Shown piece after piece: positions 1-6,590 of a DNA stretch of 22,579 nt. A program made the position numbers and the translations under genes. Each line of letters begins with the position of its first letter. Position 1 is the stretch's first letter. The stretch lies in assembly GCA_030145015.1 (NCBI GenBank), contig JAQYWI010000081.1:1-22579 (forward strand), read 5' to 3'. The notes beneath the pieces are model-generated. The model worked only from the letters and a program-made list of their open reading frames with translations, made no database searches and had not been told where the DNA came from. The stretch is from Desulfobacterales bacterium (lineage in GTDB: Bacteria; Desulfobacterota; Desulfobacteria; Desulfobacterales; JAHEIW01).

Positions 1-101
1 GACTTCAACAGAGCTGATACCAGGCCCTCCCTCTCTTCCAAATCACCACTTTTTAGAGCTTCTTATAGCTTCTTTGGTGATTCATCATCTTTCCAGTCCA
101 T
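1..101 (-). pseudogene. 5' end of an unrecognised gene with an early in-frame stop, runs off the left edge
   Basis: On the minus strand an ATG at 101-99 follows a textbook ribosome binding site (AAGGAGG at 113-107, five bases away). The reading frame gives 12 residues (MDWKDDESPKKL), then a TAA at 65-63. The same frame then stays open to the window edge and reads like real protein (EALKSGDLEEREGLVSALL...). The good ribosome site and the continuous charged helical sequence on both sides of the TAA suggest a gene broken by a nonsense mutation. It is the next gene after hcp in the same direction, 126 bases on. I do not recognise the family and only 33 codons are visible. A sequencing error, or a very short peptide gene, are alternatives. 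Confidence 0.45.
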
Positions 102-227
102 TTGATCCTCCTTTCAGATTATTTTGAGGTTCTATTTATTTTTCTATTGCATTTCCAGCCTCCCGATCGAAGCTTCAGGTCCTGCTGGAAGCCTTTCCTC
201 CGAGGTTGCTTTCCACACAAAAATGCT

Positions 228-716
228 CTACCCCCCTTTATTTTCTTTCACATTCCAATGAGTTTGGACATAGCCTGCAGATGCACCGGATTGTGGGTCA
301 AAGATGGTATAGACAAATTTAATTTTTCCATAGCGGAAAGCGATTTCTTCCACCGGCATGGGTTTCTCTCCATTGGTGCTGCCACACGGCCTGACAGAAG
401 CTACGATGACATCTTCCATTTCGTATTCCATGAATTTTTGTCTTTCGCCTCCGGAATGGCACAGCTCCAATACGACCTTCGGTATGTGTTCTCCATTACA
501 ACACGCCAGGACGAGCTTGGGAGAAGCTTTATCCAATGATTTGGCGATAATAAAATCTTCGTGCGTGCTTTTGCCCGCACCACCGCCGCCGCCGGAATGC
601 ATCGTACTTGTTTGGGTGATGCCGTGATTGTAGGAAAGGACCTCGATCCAATTTTCATGCGCTTCATCGGTGCTTTCTCCATCGATTCCTTCAATCTTGC
701 AATATCCTTTAAACAT
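228..716 (-). CDS. hcp: Hcp family type VI secretion tube protein
   Basis: A 162-residue protein of the Hcp1 family (T6SS_HCP, TssD), whose hexameric rings stack into the inner tube of the type VI secretion system and can act as effector chaperones. The N-terminus carries the family signature IdGIdGESTDeaHenWIEV (residues about 8-26). The middle has the conserved HEDF, DKASPKL, GEHIPKVVLELC and KFMEYEMEDVIVASV blocks, and the C-terminus has VEEIAFRYGKIKFVY. Length is normal for the family. The start follows GGGAGG with a suitable spacing. A run of five glycines (about residues 43-47) sits in the variable extended loop. It is the last intact gene of the long minus-strand cluster. No sheath, baseplate, VgrG or ClpV gene is visible, so it is an orphan hcp within the window. 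Known: the Hcp family role. Inferred: that it delivers or binds products of the neighbouring genes. Confidence 0.93.
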   Translation of the reverse strand: MFKGYCKIEGIDGESTDEAHENWIEVLSYNHGITQTSTMHSGGGGGAGKSTHEDFIIAKSLDKASPKLVLACCNGEHIPKVVLELCHSGGERQKFMEYEMEDVIVASVRPCGSTNGEKPMPVEEIAFRYGKIKFVYTIFDPQSGASAGYVQTHWNVKENKGG

Positions 717-778
717 GTTTTTTAACCTCCCTTCACTAACGGAAGCGAATAAAAATTTACAACATTTACCTTATTTTA

Positions 779-822
779 TTTTAAAAATCATATCTGCATA
801 TCACGTACAGATTTTTTTAAAA
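779..822 (-). terminator. AT-rich inverted repeat downstream of the TIR gene, possible weak terminator
   Basis: TTTTAAAAATC (779-789) is complementary to GATTTTTTTAAAA (810-822), with a 20-base loop. It lies about 100 bases after the stop of the TIR gene on the minus strand and about 65 bases before the hcp ribosome site. The stem is almost entirely A-T, so it may be only a weak terminator or chance in an AT-rich spacer. Confidence 0.25.
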
Positions 823-920
823 TAAATGCCGGAAAAAAAAGAGAAAAGAAAGGACGTCAGTTCTATTTTTCTATATTTAATGTGAATCCTTGATTGTGAT
901 AAAATACGAGGGCAAAGATC

Positions 921-2270
921 TTAAAGTAATTTCTCCATCAATTCGGCATATCTGCGGGCCGCCCGAATCATATAGTCTTTGTTCGCTTCAAGCATTACCT
1001 CAAGAGCATTATGCACCTTGGTGAGATCTGTCTCTTCAATACCTGCGTACAGGTCTTCAAAAACATTGGGCCAAATGTTTTTCATGGCATTGTCAATTAC
1101 TTTTATATCCTCTTCATTTATAAAGGTTTTAACGACATCGTCTCCCGTCAAAATATCAAGGCGCAGTGATTCACCTACTACCCAATCCATGGAAAATCTG
1201 AGATTCTCAAAACAATGCTCAATTTCCTTTTCCTTATCTTTTCCGTTCATCAAGACTGAAATCTCTCGCTGGAATTTGGTTAAAATCTGCCACCGAAATG
1301 CCCTCCCCAGTTTCAATATATTTCCCAATCTCTGAAGCTCACGACCCTGTTCTATCTCATTTTCAGGAATTTTCTCAATAAAAAGAAGATAAAATTCCAA
1401 TGCACCATCACTGAAATGATGAGAACTATGCAAAACGACATGGTAGCTCCTTTCGATGCTCGAGGAATAAAGAATGGGGATTCGTGGTAACGGGGTCTTA
1501 TTCAAGGCTGCCGCACGCAGGCTTTCACCTAAGGCTTTAAGCCACGAATCTTTGTAATGTTTTTCAAGTCCTTCCTCTAATTTCTCCATTGTGCAATCTC
1601 CAGTTCCATACCCAAAGATATACAGAGATTCATTTTCTTTCAAACCACACAAAACGTCGTTTGGCACCCTGCCGGTTTTTATTAATTCTTTAACCTGAGC
1701 AGCATTTATAGATAAGGTTACATATCGTGTGTACCATTTGCTCTTGATCTTGCGCCTTACTTTTAGTTGGAAGGATTTTGCAATCAGATCCGCCAACTCT
1801 TGGAGCTTCTCTTTTGACTCAGCTAATTTAGGATTTATGTCCCTGTAAAGGAATTTAAGAAATCTTTCCATTTCTTTCCCATCGGTTACCGGAACCGTTT
1901 TCCATCCCTGGACTGGCATGGGCGGCGGATCTTCTAAAGTATGCAGGCATGTCAATCGCTTTTCTGTACCTTTTATAGATCTAGCGAAAAATCCGGCCTC
2001 AAACAAACACCAATCCCATTCTTCAGACGGATCCGTATAAAGAAGAAGAAGCCAGTCTGCCTTTTTTAGTTTATCAAATATTTCATCAGCCCAAGGCACA
2101 CCGGGGCTAATTCTCTCGGAAACAAATATTTTAATATTTGCTGCGCCATACAACTCAAGTGCGTCCGTTATTTTTTCCGCGGCTTCTTTATCTTTGCCTT
2201 TGTGACTGATAAAAATCCGTAAGACTTGAGTTAGTCTGTTCGGTGGATCCTGTACCGTGATTTCGTTCAT
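921..2270 (-). CDS. TIR-domain protein with a long unknown C-terminal region
   Basis: A 449-residue protein. Residues about 16-140 form a TIR domain: the first strand reads RIFISHKGKD, the BB-loop region is IFVSERISPGVPW, and WCLFEAGFFARS carries the glutamate (E91) at the position of the catalytic residue of NAD-cleaving TIR domains. Bacterial TIR proteins typically hydrolyse NAD+ or make cyclic ADP-ribose-type signals on activation. The remaining 300 residues match nothing I recognise. They start with a charged helical linker (about 150-180), then a mixed region containing FHVVLHSSHHFSDGALEFYLLF-type beta/hydrophobic segments (about 265-305), then a mostly helical tail, and may sense a ligand or mediate oligomerisation. 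The start follows AAGGAGGAGC. No signal peptide or membrane segment is seen. It lies between the 353-residue unknown and hcp. NADase activity is inferred, not shown. Confidence 0.88.
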   Translation of the reverse strand: MNEITVQDPPNRLTQVLRIFISHKGKDKEAAEKITDALELYGAANIKIFVSERISPGVPWADEIFDKLKKADWLLLLYTDPSEEWDWCLFEAGFFARSIKGTEKRLTCLHTLEDPPPMPVQGWKTVPVTDGKEMERFLKFLYRDINPKLAESKEKLQELADLIAKSFQLKVRRKIKSKWYTRYVTLSINAAQVKELIKTGRVPNDVLCGLKENESLYIFGYGTGDCTMEKLEEGLEKHYKDSWLKALGESLRAAALNKTPLPRIPILYSSSIERSYHVVLHSSHHFSDGALEFYLLFIEKIPENEIEQGRELQRLGNILKLGRAFRWQILTKFQREISVLMNGKDKEKEIEHCFENLRFSMDWVVGESLRLDILTGDDVVKTFINEEDIKVIDNAMKNIWPNVFEDLYAGIEETDLTKVHNALEVMLEANKDYMIRAARRYAELMEKLL

Positions 2271-2357
2271 AATGCTCCTCCTTATTTATAGGGATATTAC
2301 CATCATGATATTTTGATTCTTTATCGGACCTAAAAAGTAGTGTGATTAGCTTTTATC

Positions 2358-2395
2358 TTTCGCAACTCGTCGACGTTTCACCTCCGGTTGCGAAA
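2358..2395. repeat. Perfect 9-bp inverted repeat in the spacer between the unknown 353-aa gene and the TIR gene
   Basis: TTTCGCAAC (2358-2366) and GTTGCGAAA (2387-2395) are perfectly complementary around a 20-base loop that itself contains the palindrome CGTCGACG (2368-2375). There is no T-run on either strand directly after the stem, so a standard terminator is unlikely. It could be an operator, an RNA structure in the leader of the downstream TIR gene, or a recombination scar. Confidence 0.4.
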
Positions 2396-2502
2396 TTTAG
2401 ACATTCGCCCAAAAAGATTTCATCTTGTATCTAAATTGCGATATACACGGGCAATATTAACTCTGCTTCATCCACCGTATTTTGTATTATTAAATGTTAA
2501 TA

Positions 2503-3564
2503 CTAAGATGGCCGCAAAACATCATTCATTATGTTTTGCTTTATTGCATTTAATTCCTCTGTAATTCGCTGTGTTTCTTTCTCGCTCAAATCCGGCTTTC
2601 CGAGCAACTCTTTTAGTTCCTCAGCCTCCATTCTAAATTTGTAATCATTGTATAGTTTAAGTGCGTCAATTATAATATCCGCATCCGTATCTTCCCCGTC
2701 TTTCACGGTTAAAAATCGCTTTAGCTGTGCCGCACTCGCAAGGGTAGGCGAAAATTCTTGAAGCTCATTTGAAAGCGGCGCACCATCGAGAGATAGAATT
2801 ACATAAGGTTGCTGTCCTTTATACTCTTCTCCTGAATTTTTATCTATTAATTTGTCATCATCGCTAATCGTAAACGTGTTTTTCGCAGGACTTGCGAATT
2901 CTTCTGAAACGATAGCAATTTTCCCTTCTTTGACTGGAATTTTCCCAGCGCGACGAAAGTACAGTTTTGCATCGAGCGAAATTTCGGGTTTACTATCTAA
3001 AATCCGGTTCCCTATTTCTTTTCCTAAATTAGCTAATTTTCCTGCCACCAAAAGATATGGAGAATAAGCTGAAAACGCAGGAATTACCCCAGCCGAGCCT
3101 AATATTTTTGAAAAGATATCCAGCAGGCTATCGTCGAAATCATCAAACGAAAGATCAATTGTTAAAATGATAGCATCCTTATTTACAGCCGGCTTCGCAT
3201 ATACGAGGTTGGTTCCTTCCTGGGTTGCCGAAACAGTAGTATAACTTCTGTTCGCTTTTTTAATTCCTTTCTCTATCCAATTAAACGACCTTGGACTAGC
3301 ACCTACAATATTTTCACTTTTATAAGCTGTAGTGATAAGCATATCCTTTTTGCTTTTCCAGCCAAGTTTCGGATGTTTGCCAGTATAGACTCTTTCAATA
3401 TGCATGGCGATCGGTTTGGCGAAACCAATTTCAGTAAAACCAATACGCTGTCCGTTACTTGTCGGTTGAACAAGGGATTCCTCTTTAAATTTGGCATCGG
3501 ATTCATCTATTGTCATTTCTTCGAATGCTTCCAAGCCTTCATCTGATAAACATAGAGTTGCCAT
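2503..3564 (-). CDS. Unrecognised 353-residue cytoplasmic protein of the effector cluster
   Basis: The start is well supported by AAGGAAAGGAG, six bases before the ATG at 3564. The protein has no signal peptide. Residues about 45-240 look like an alternating beta-strand domain with conserved-looking blocks: IAMHIERVYTG, KDMLITTAYKS, an LVYAKPAV strand, ILTIDLSFDDFDDSLLDIF, and YLLVAGKLANLGKEIGNRIL. A second strand-rich stretch (LDAKLYFRRAG ... YVILSLDGAP) follows, then a charged helical C-terminus (about 300-353). The FDDFDD acidic patch next to a predicted strand is reminiscent of a calcium- or phospholipid-binding C2-like fold, but that is only an impression. I do not recognise a family and see no catalytic motif. 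It sits between the TIR gene and the decayed lipase copy. It could be an adaptor, a pore or membrane-binding component, or a sensor. Confidence 0.8.
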   Translation of the reverse strand: MATLCLSDEGLEAFEEMTIDESDAKFKEESLVQPTSNGQRIGFTEIGFAKPIAMHIERVYTGKHPKLGWKSKKDMLITTAYKSENIVGASPRSFNWIEKGIKKANRSYTTVSATQEGTNLVYAKPAVNKDAIILTIDLSFDDFDDSLLDIFSKILGSAGVIPAFSAYSPYLLVAGKLANLGKEIGNRILDSKPEISLDAKLYFRRAGKIPVKEGKIAIVSEEFASPAKNTFTISDDDKLIDKNSGEEYKGQQPYVILSLDGAPLSNELQEFSPTLASAAQLKRFLTVKDGEDTDADIIIDALKLYNDYKFRMEAEELKELLGKPDLSEKETQRITEELNAIKQNIMNDVLRPS

Positions 3565-3621
3565 TTATTTCTCCTTTCCTTAATTTAGTTACTTGAAAAT
3601 ATAAAGAACAGAATATTTATT

Positions 3622-4066
3622 AATGAAGCTTAAGCAGATCAAAAGAACCACAAAATTGATTATGCCCGGCATTAGTCCTGAAAAACATAATTGACTCAAA
3701 TCATCTGTAGCGATCTGTAATGAGATTTCTAATTGATTTTAAGAATAACATAGCCTTTTAACAATTTAAAAATGACATGTGAAAAGTTTACTGTATTTCA
3801 AACTGCAACAGGAGAGCCCTGATTTAGTGTTGAAATTGTATGGAATGGTTTATATGATTACGAATGTTGGATCATTACTCCCTTTTAAAAACTTTTGAAA
3901 AATCTTTATGCTGCTTATGTAATGAGATATAATATCGACTCTTTTCAGTATTTGTTTCCGCTAAAATCTTAAAGTTGTTCCTTCTATATCTTCTGCCCAG
4001 GTATTAACATTTACACTCCAACTAACCTCAGTATGATAAACGCGAAGTTTTTTTCTTTAAGGTTGA
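3622..4066 (-). pseudogene. Heavily decayed second copy of the cluster's lipase gene
   Basis: The roughly 500-base gap between the 353-residue gene and the RyR gene is not empty. Read on the minus strand it aligns along its length with the intact lipase gene at 11912-12745, lipase residues about 41-205. Visible matches include VYHTEVSWSVNVNTWAED against VYHSSVSWAADVNTRAED, then VDIISH against VNIIAH, TISTLNQGSPVA against TISTPHEGSPFA, and NLITDRYR against DLRTDRCR. About 70 bases (3622-3692) correspond to NILFQAYAGKQDFWSIFDSL without gaps. The copy is broken by many stops (TAG at 3963-3961 for example), at least one frameshift and a loss around the SMGG nucleophile motif. The homology starts right after the RyR stop codon, so the RyR gene abuts or replaced its 5' third. 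This was found by eye alignment. Confidence 0.85.
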
Positions 4067-4068
4067 AG

Positions 4069-4353
4069 CTAATCTTTTTCAATTCTGTATCCTAAAGCAA
4101 CAATGGCCTTAAGTGTTTGGACAACTGATATTCGGTCGTACTCCTTCTCTGAGTCCGGAAGTTCTTTGTACGGTTTGAGATCCGGGTGCGTCTTCGCTTT
4201 GTCGTCTCGCTGAGGTCCATAGCGCCAATCTTCCGTTATGCGTTGCAAAGCCCAGTGATCGTGATTGTTTTCTGCAAGACGTTCAACGAGTTCACTCAGA
4301 GCAGAGCTAAGCTCAATACCCGCAGTGTTAATTGGGTCAGGGGTGTAAGTCAT
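4069..4353 (-). CDS. Stand-alone RyR-domain protein
   Basis: A 94-residue protein that is essentially one RyR domain (named after the repeat in ryanodine receptors). The diagnostic string is present from end to end: YTPDPINT, LAENNHDHWALQRI, W-RYGPQRDD, THPDLKPYKELPDSEKEYDR, then the QTLKAIVALGYRI helix. Full-length single-domain RyR proteins are known from bacteria and phages; the domain is thought to bind small ligands or peptides, but no enzymatic role is established. It starts 66 bases after the TIR-TPR stop, so the two are probably co-transcribed, and the pairing suggests that it senses or modulates a nucleotide-type signal of the TIR protein (inference). A GAAAGGAGCT ribosome site precedes the ATG at 4353. 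The stop is followed at once by the lipase remnant. Confidence 0.92.
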   Translation of the reverse strand: MTYTPDPINTAGIELSSALSELVERLAENNHDHWALQRITEDWRYGPQRDDKAKTHPDLKPYKELPDSEKEYDRISVVQTLKAIVALGYRIEKD

Positions 4354-4419
4354 AATAGCTCCTTTCTAAAATGCACTGTTTCCATATGTCCATTAGAGAA
4401 AAATATTTTAGGTAATGCG

Positions 4420-5340
4420 CTATCTTTTCAAATATCTTAGTGCTGTCTTCCGATCCTCCTGCGCTGCCCAATATTCTGGTACAAATTCTAAAGCGCGATC
4501 AATGTATTTTAAGGCTTCCTTATATTGGCCGTCAACCAGTCGAACGCTTCCCGTACCATTAAAAGCACTGGCCATGCGCCATTCTCCCTCCCGGCGAATT
4601 GTGAAAAAGACACGATCCGCCTGAATAAGAGCCTCTTTGGCTTCCTCGGGTCGTCTCAAGCGGATAAGTGCCATGGCCTCATTTTTATGCAAATACCCTC
4701 TTACCACCTGCAAGTATGGATCCTGGGGATAATGCGGTGACACCTGGTTAAGGAACTCCAAAGATTTGTGAGCATTCCCCAGAGCTTCGGAAGCTTTATG
4801 ACCGTTTAGAAGCTTGAAATAGACCTGCTGCTCCTTGTCCAGCTTCTGGTGGACTTGAAGTAATGAGACTTCTTCATTTTTAGTAGGGCTAATAACTTCT
4901 CTAATGCGCCAAATGAGTCGCTCAACGTCGGAGCCCCAGTTCCCATCTCTTAAAGACACTGCCTGCCATTTCAATATATCCGCAATCGAGTCAGGAAGTT
5001 CCTCTTTTTCCGGCACAGCTGTATTCCCCACTAGAACAGGAACAAGCGGCATTCTTCGGCTGAGTGCCATTTCAATTTCCGTGCGCAGGACATCCAGAGG
5101 TTCATGCAGGCGTCCTTTCTCTTTTCCAATCTTTAACCATCTGGGGCCAATAATGGCAAGTAAAACTTCAGCCGACGCAATTGCCTTCCGGATTTCCTGC
5201 ATCCATTCCGCTGCGATCTTGATATCATCCAGATCAATAAATACAAGCGTGTCTCCGAAGCGCATATTGAGATGGTCAGCTAGTGTCCTGGTCCAATCTC
5301 CACTGTCCAAACGGCGGTAGCTAATAAACACACCGGACAT
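4420..5340 (-). CDS. TIR-domain protein with TPR-like helical tail
   Basis: A 306-residue protein from the ATG at 5340-5338. An in-frame GTG one codon upstream is possible, but the ATG has the better distance to GGAG. Residues 1-150 are a classic bacterial TIR domain: GVFISYRRLDSGDW, FGDTLVFIDLDDI, VLLAIIGPRWL, LDVLRTEIEMALSRRMPLVPVLV. The glutamate in LRTEI (E88) is at the catalytic position of NAD-consuming TIRs. Residues about 155-306 are helical with TPR-like pairs, such as LQVVRGYLHKNEAMALIRLRRPEEAKEAL and GSVRLVDGQYKEALKYIDRALEFVPEY. This tail could mediate partner binding or multimerisation. No membrane segment is seen. The RyR gene follows after 66 bases; the trypsin-like protease precedes at 177 bases. 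NAD hydrolysis is known for the family and inferred here. Confidence 0.93.
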   Translation of the reverse strand: MSGVFISYRRLDSGDWTRTLADHLNMRFGDTLVFIDLDDIKIAAEWMQEIRKAIASAEVLLAIIGPRWLKIGKEKGRLHEPLDVLRTEIEMALSRRMPLVPVLVGNTAVPEKEELPDSIADILKWQAVSLRDGNWGSDVERLIWRIREVISPTKNEEVSLLQVHQKLDKEQQVYFKLLNGHKASEALGNAHKSLEFLNQVSPHYPQDPYLQVVRGYLHKNEAMALIRLRRPEEAKEALIQADRVFFTIRREGEWRMASAFNGTGSVRLVDGQYKEALKYIDRALEFVPEYWAAQEDRKTALRYLKR

Positions 5341-5517
5341 CACCTATCTCCTCAAGTCTGGCAAACTCATTGAGTCCTTTGTTTAGATATCACGAAATCA
5401 TCAATTGTACATTAATACCAAATATCATTTGCCACAACGGCTGCAACTTACGCTCTACCGCTTGCACGCTGCTTCTTAAAATATGCTTGACAGGTGCATA
5501 CTCCCTTAACACAGATT

Positions 5518-6510
5518 TCAGACGCCAACCTCCGGATCAATATTGAGCTCATTGAGTTTTTCCCGAATCGTGCTGGCTTTGACCGCGTAGTTTTTATTGT
5601 TGTATCGGCCCGCATAGTGAAGGGCGACCGCATTTCCGGTCTTAAAGTCCAGTACCACAGATCCGGAATTGCCGCCAAGTGTCGAGCAGTCATGATTAAC
5701 GTAAAGCTCATGCGTTTCCATAATTTCGCCAGGATGTAGTCGTTTCACCTCGTAGACGCCTTCAAAAATTCTATCCATGACCTTGCGGTCGTTTCTTTCG
5801 CCATCCCACGCGGCGTAACCGACAGCTCCAACGATCAGATCGGGCTGCGGATCATTTTCAGACAGGGCCACGGGCTTTGGCAACTCGTTATCATCAAGGT
5901 CACGAGGTGCAACCCTCAAGAAAGCCATATCGGGTCTGCCCCCCTCCTCCTCTTCAATGTGCAAGATTTCTTTAACCTGAAACTCGCTTTCGTGCGTTCG
6001 TTCGTATTCCTCATAGAAATCGATTCGCGCCCGAATTTGTTTCCCAACCGGATCGAGTCGAAACTGAAACCCTTCCGGAGTATGTCGGCCAAAGGTAACC
6101 GCTACGTGACGATTGGTGACGATGACCCGCGGAGCAACCAGCCATCCCGTGCCGACCCATGGATATCGGGGGTGCCCTCTTAGCTCGACCCGGCCGATGC
6201 TGGGAATAATGCGCTCCAGGTTTTCCCGGGCCCCTGCCAATCGTTCTTTCCATAGGGGTAAAACGGGCTCCTGGATTTTGCCATCTTGAATATAGAGAAC
6301 CGGTCGACCAAACTTTCGAATAATCGCCTCCTCATCAACACTGACGTCGGACTCCAAACCTTCTGCCAATTTTTCAACCGTGCCTTTCAGTCGGCCGGTG
6401 TCAATCTTAACTTTTTCAAGTTCCTCGCCGGCCTCGTCCGAATCCAGGTGAGTCATTAACTGTTCGACGAGCTCCTCATTTTTAAGAATATGATTCAGTT
6501 CCGTTGACAT
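5518..6510 (-). CDS. Trypsin-like serine protease (330 aa) with N-terminal helical region
   Basis: The triad of the chymotrypsin fold is complete: H135 in VTNRHVAV, D194 in RPDMAFLRV, S282 in GGNSGSVV. The protease domain spans residues about 95-325, with the family's GTGWLVAPRVIVTNRH entry. Residues 1-90 are acidic and helical (for example LMTHLDSDEAGEELEKVKID) and lack a signal peptide, so this is probably an intracellular protease held by an N-terminal adaptor or effector-associated domain. The start follows AAAGGAGGACAT. The last residues read EVGV, the same four that end the neighbouring helical-repeat protease, which is unexpected for two proteins of such different N-terminal architecture. 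The protease gene upstream ends 80 bases away. Inferred role: proteolytic activation or killing step downstream of a sensor. Confidence 0.92.
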   Translation of the reverse strand: MSTELNHILKNEELVEQLMTHLDSDEAGEELEKVKIDTGRLKGTVEKLAEGLESDVSVDEEAIIRKFGRPVLYIQDGKIQEPVLPLWKERLAGARENLERIIPSIGRVELRGHPRYPWVGTGWLVAPRVIVTNRHVAVTFGRHTPEGFQFRLDPVGKQIRARIDFYEEYERTHESEFQVKEILHIEEEEGGRPDMAFLRVAPRDLDDNELPKPVALSENDPQPDLIVGAVGYAAWDGERNDRKVMDRIFEGVYEVKRLHPGEIMETHELYVNHDCSTLGGNSGSVVLDFKTGNAVALHYAGRYNNKNYAVKASTIREKLNELNIDPEVGV

Positions 6511-6590
6511 ATGTCCTCCTTTCGAAAATCAAGTTCTTATTTTTTTTGGTGATGTCAGCCGTTGATCTATCTCATTCCCGGTCCAGGCAT

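Noticed and set aside
102..627. Plus-strand open frames opposite hcp
   Set aside because: The minus-strand Hcp match is decisive; the plus frames lack ribosome sites and recognisable domains.
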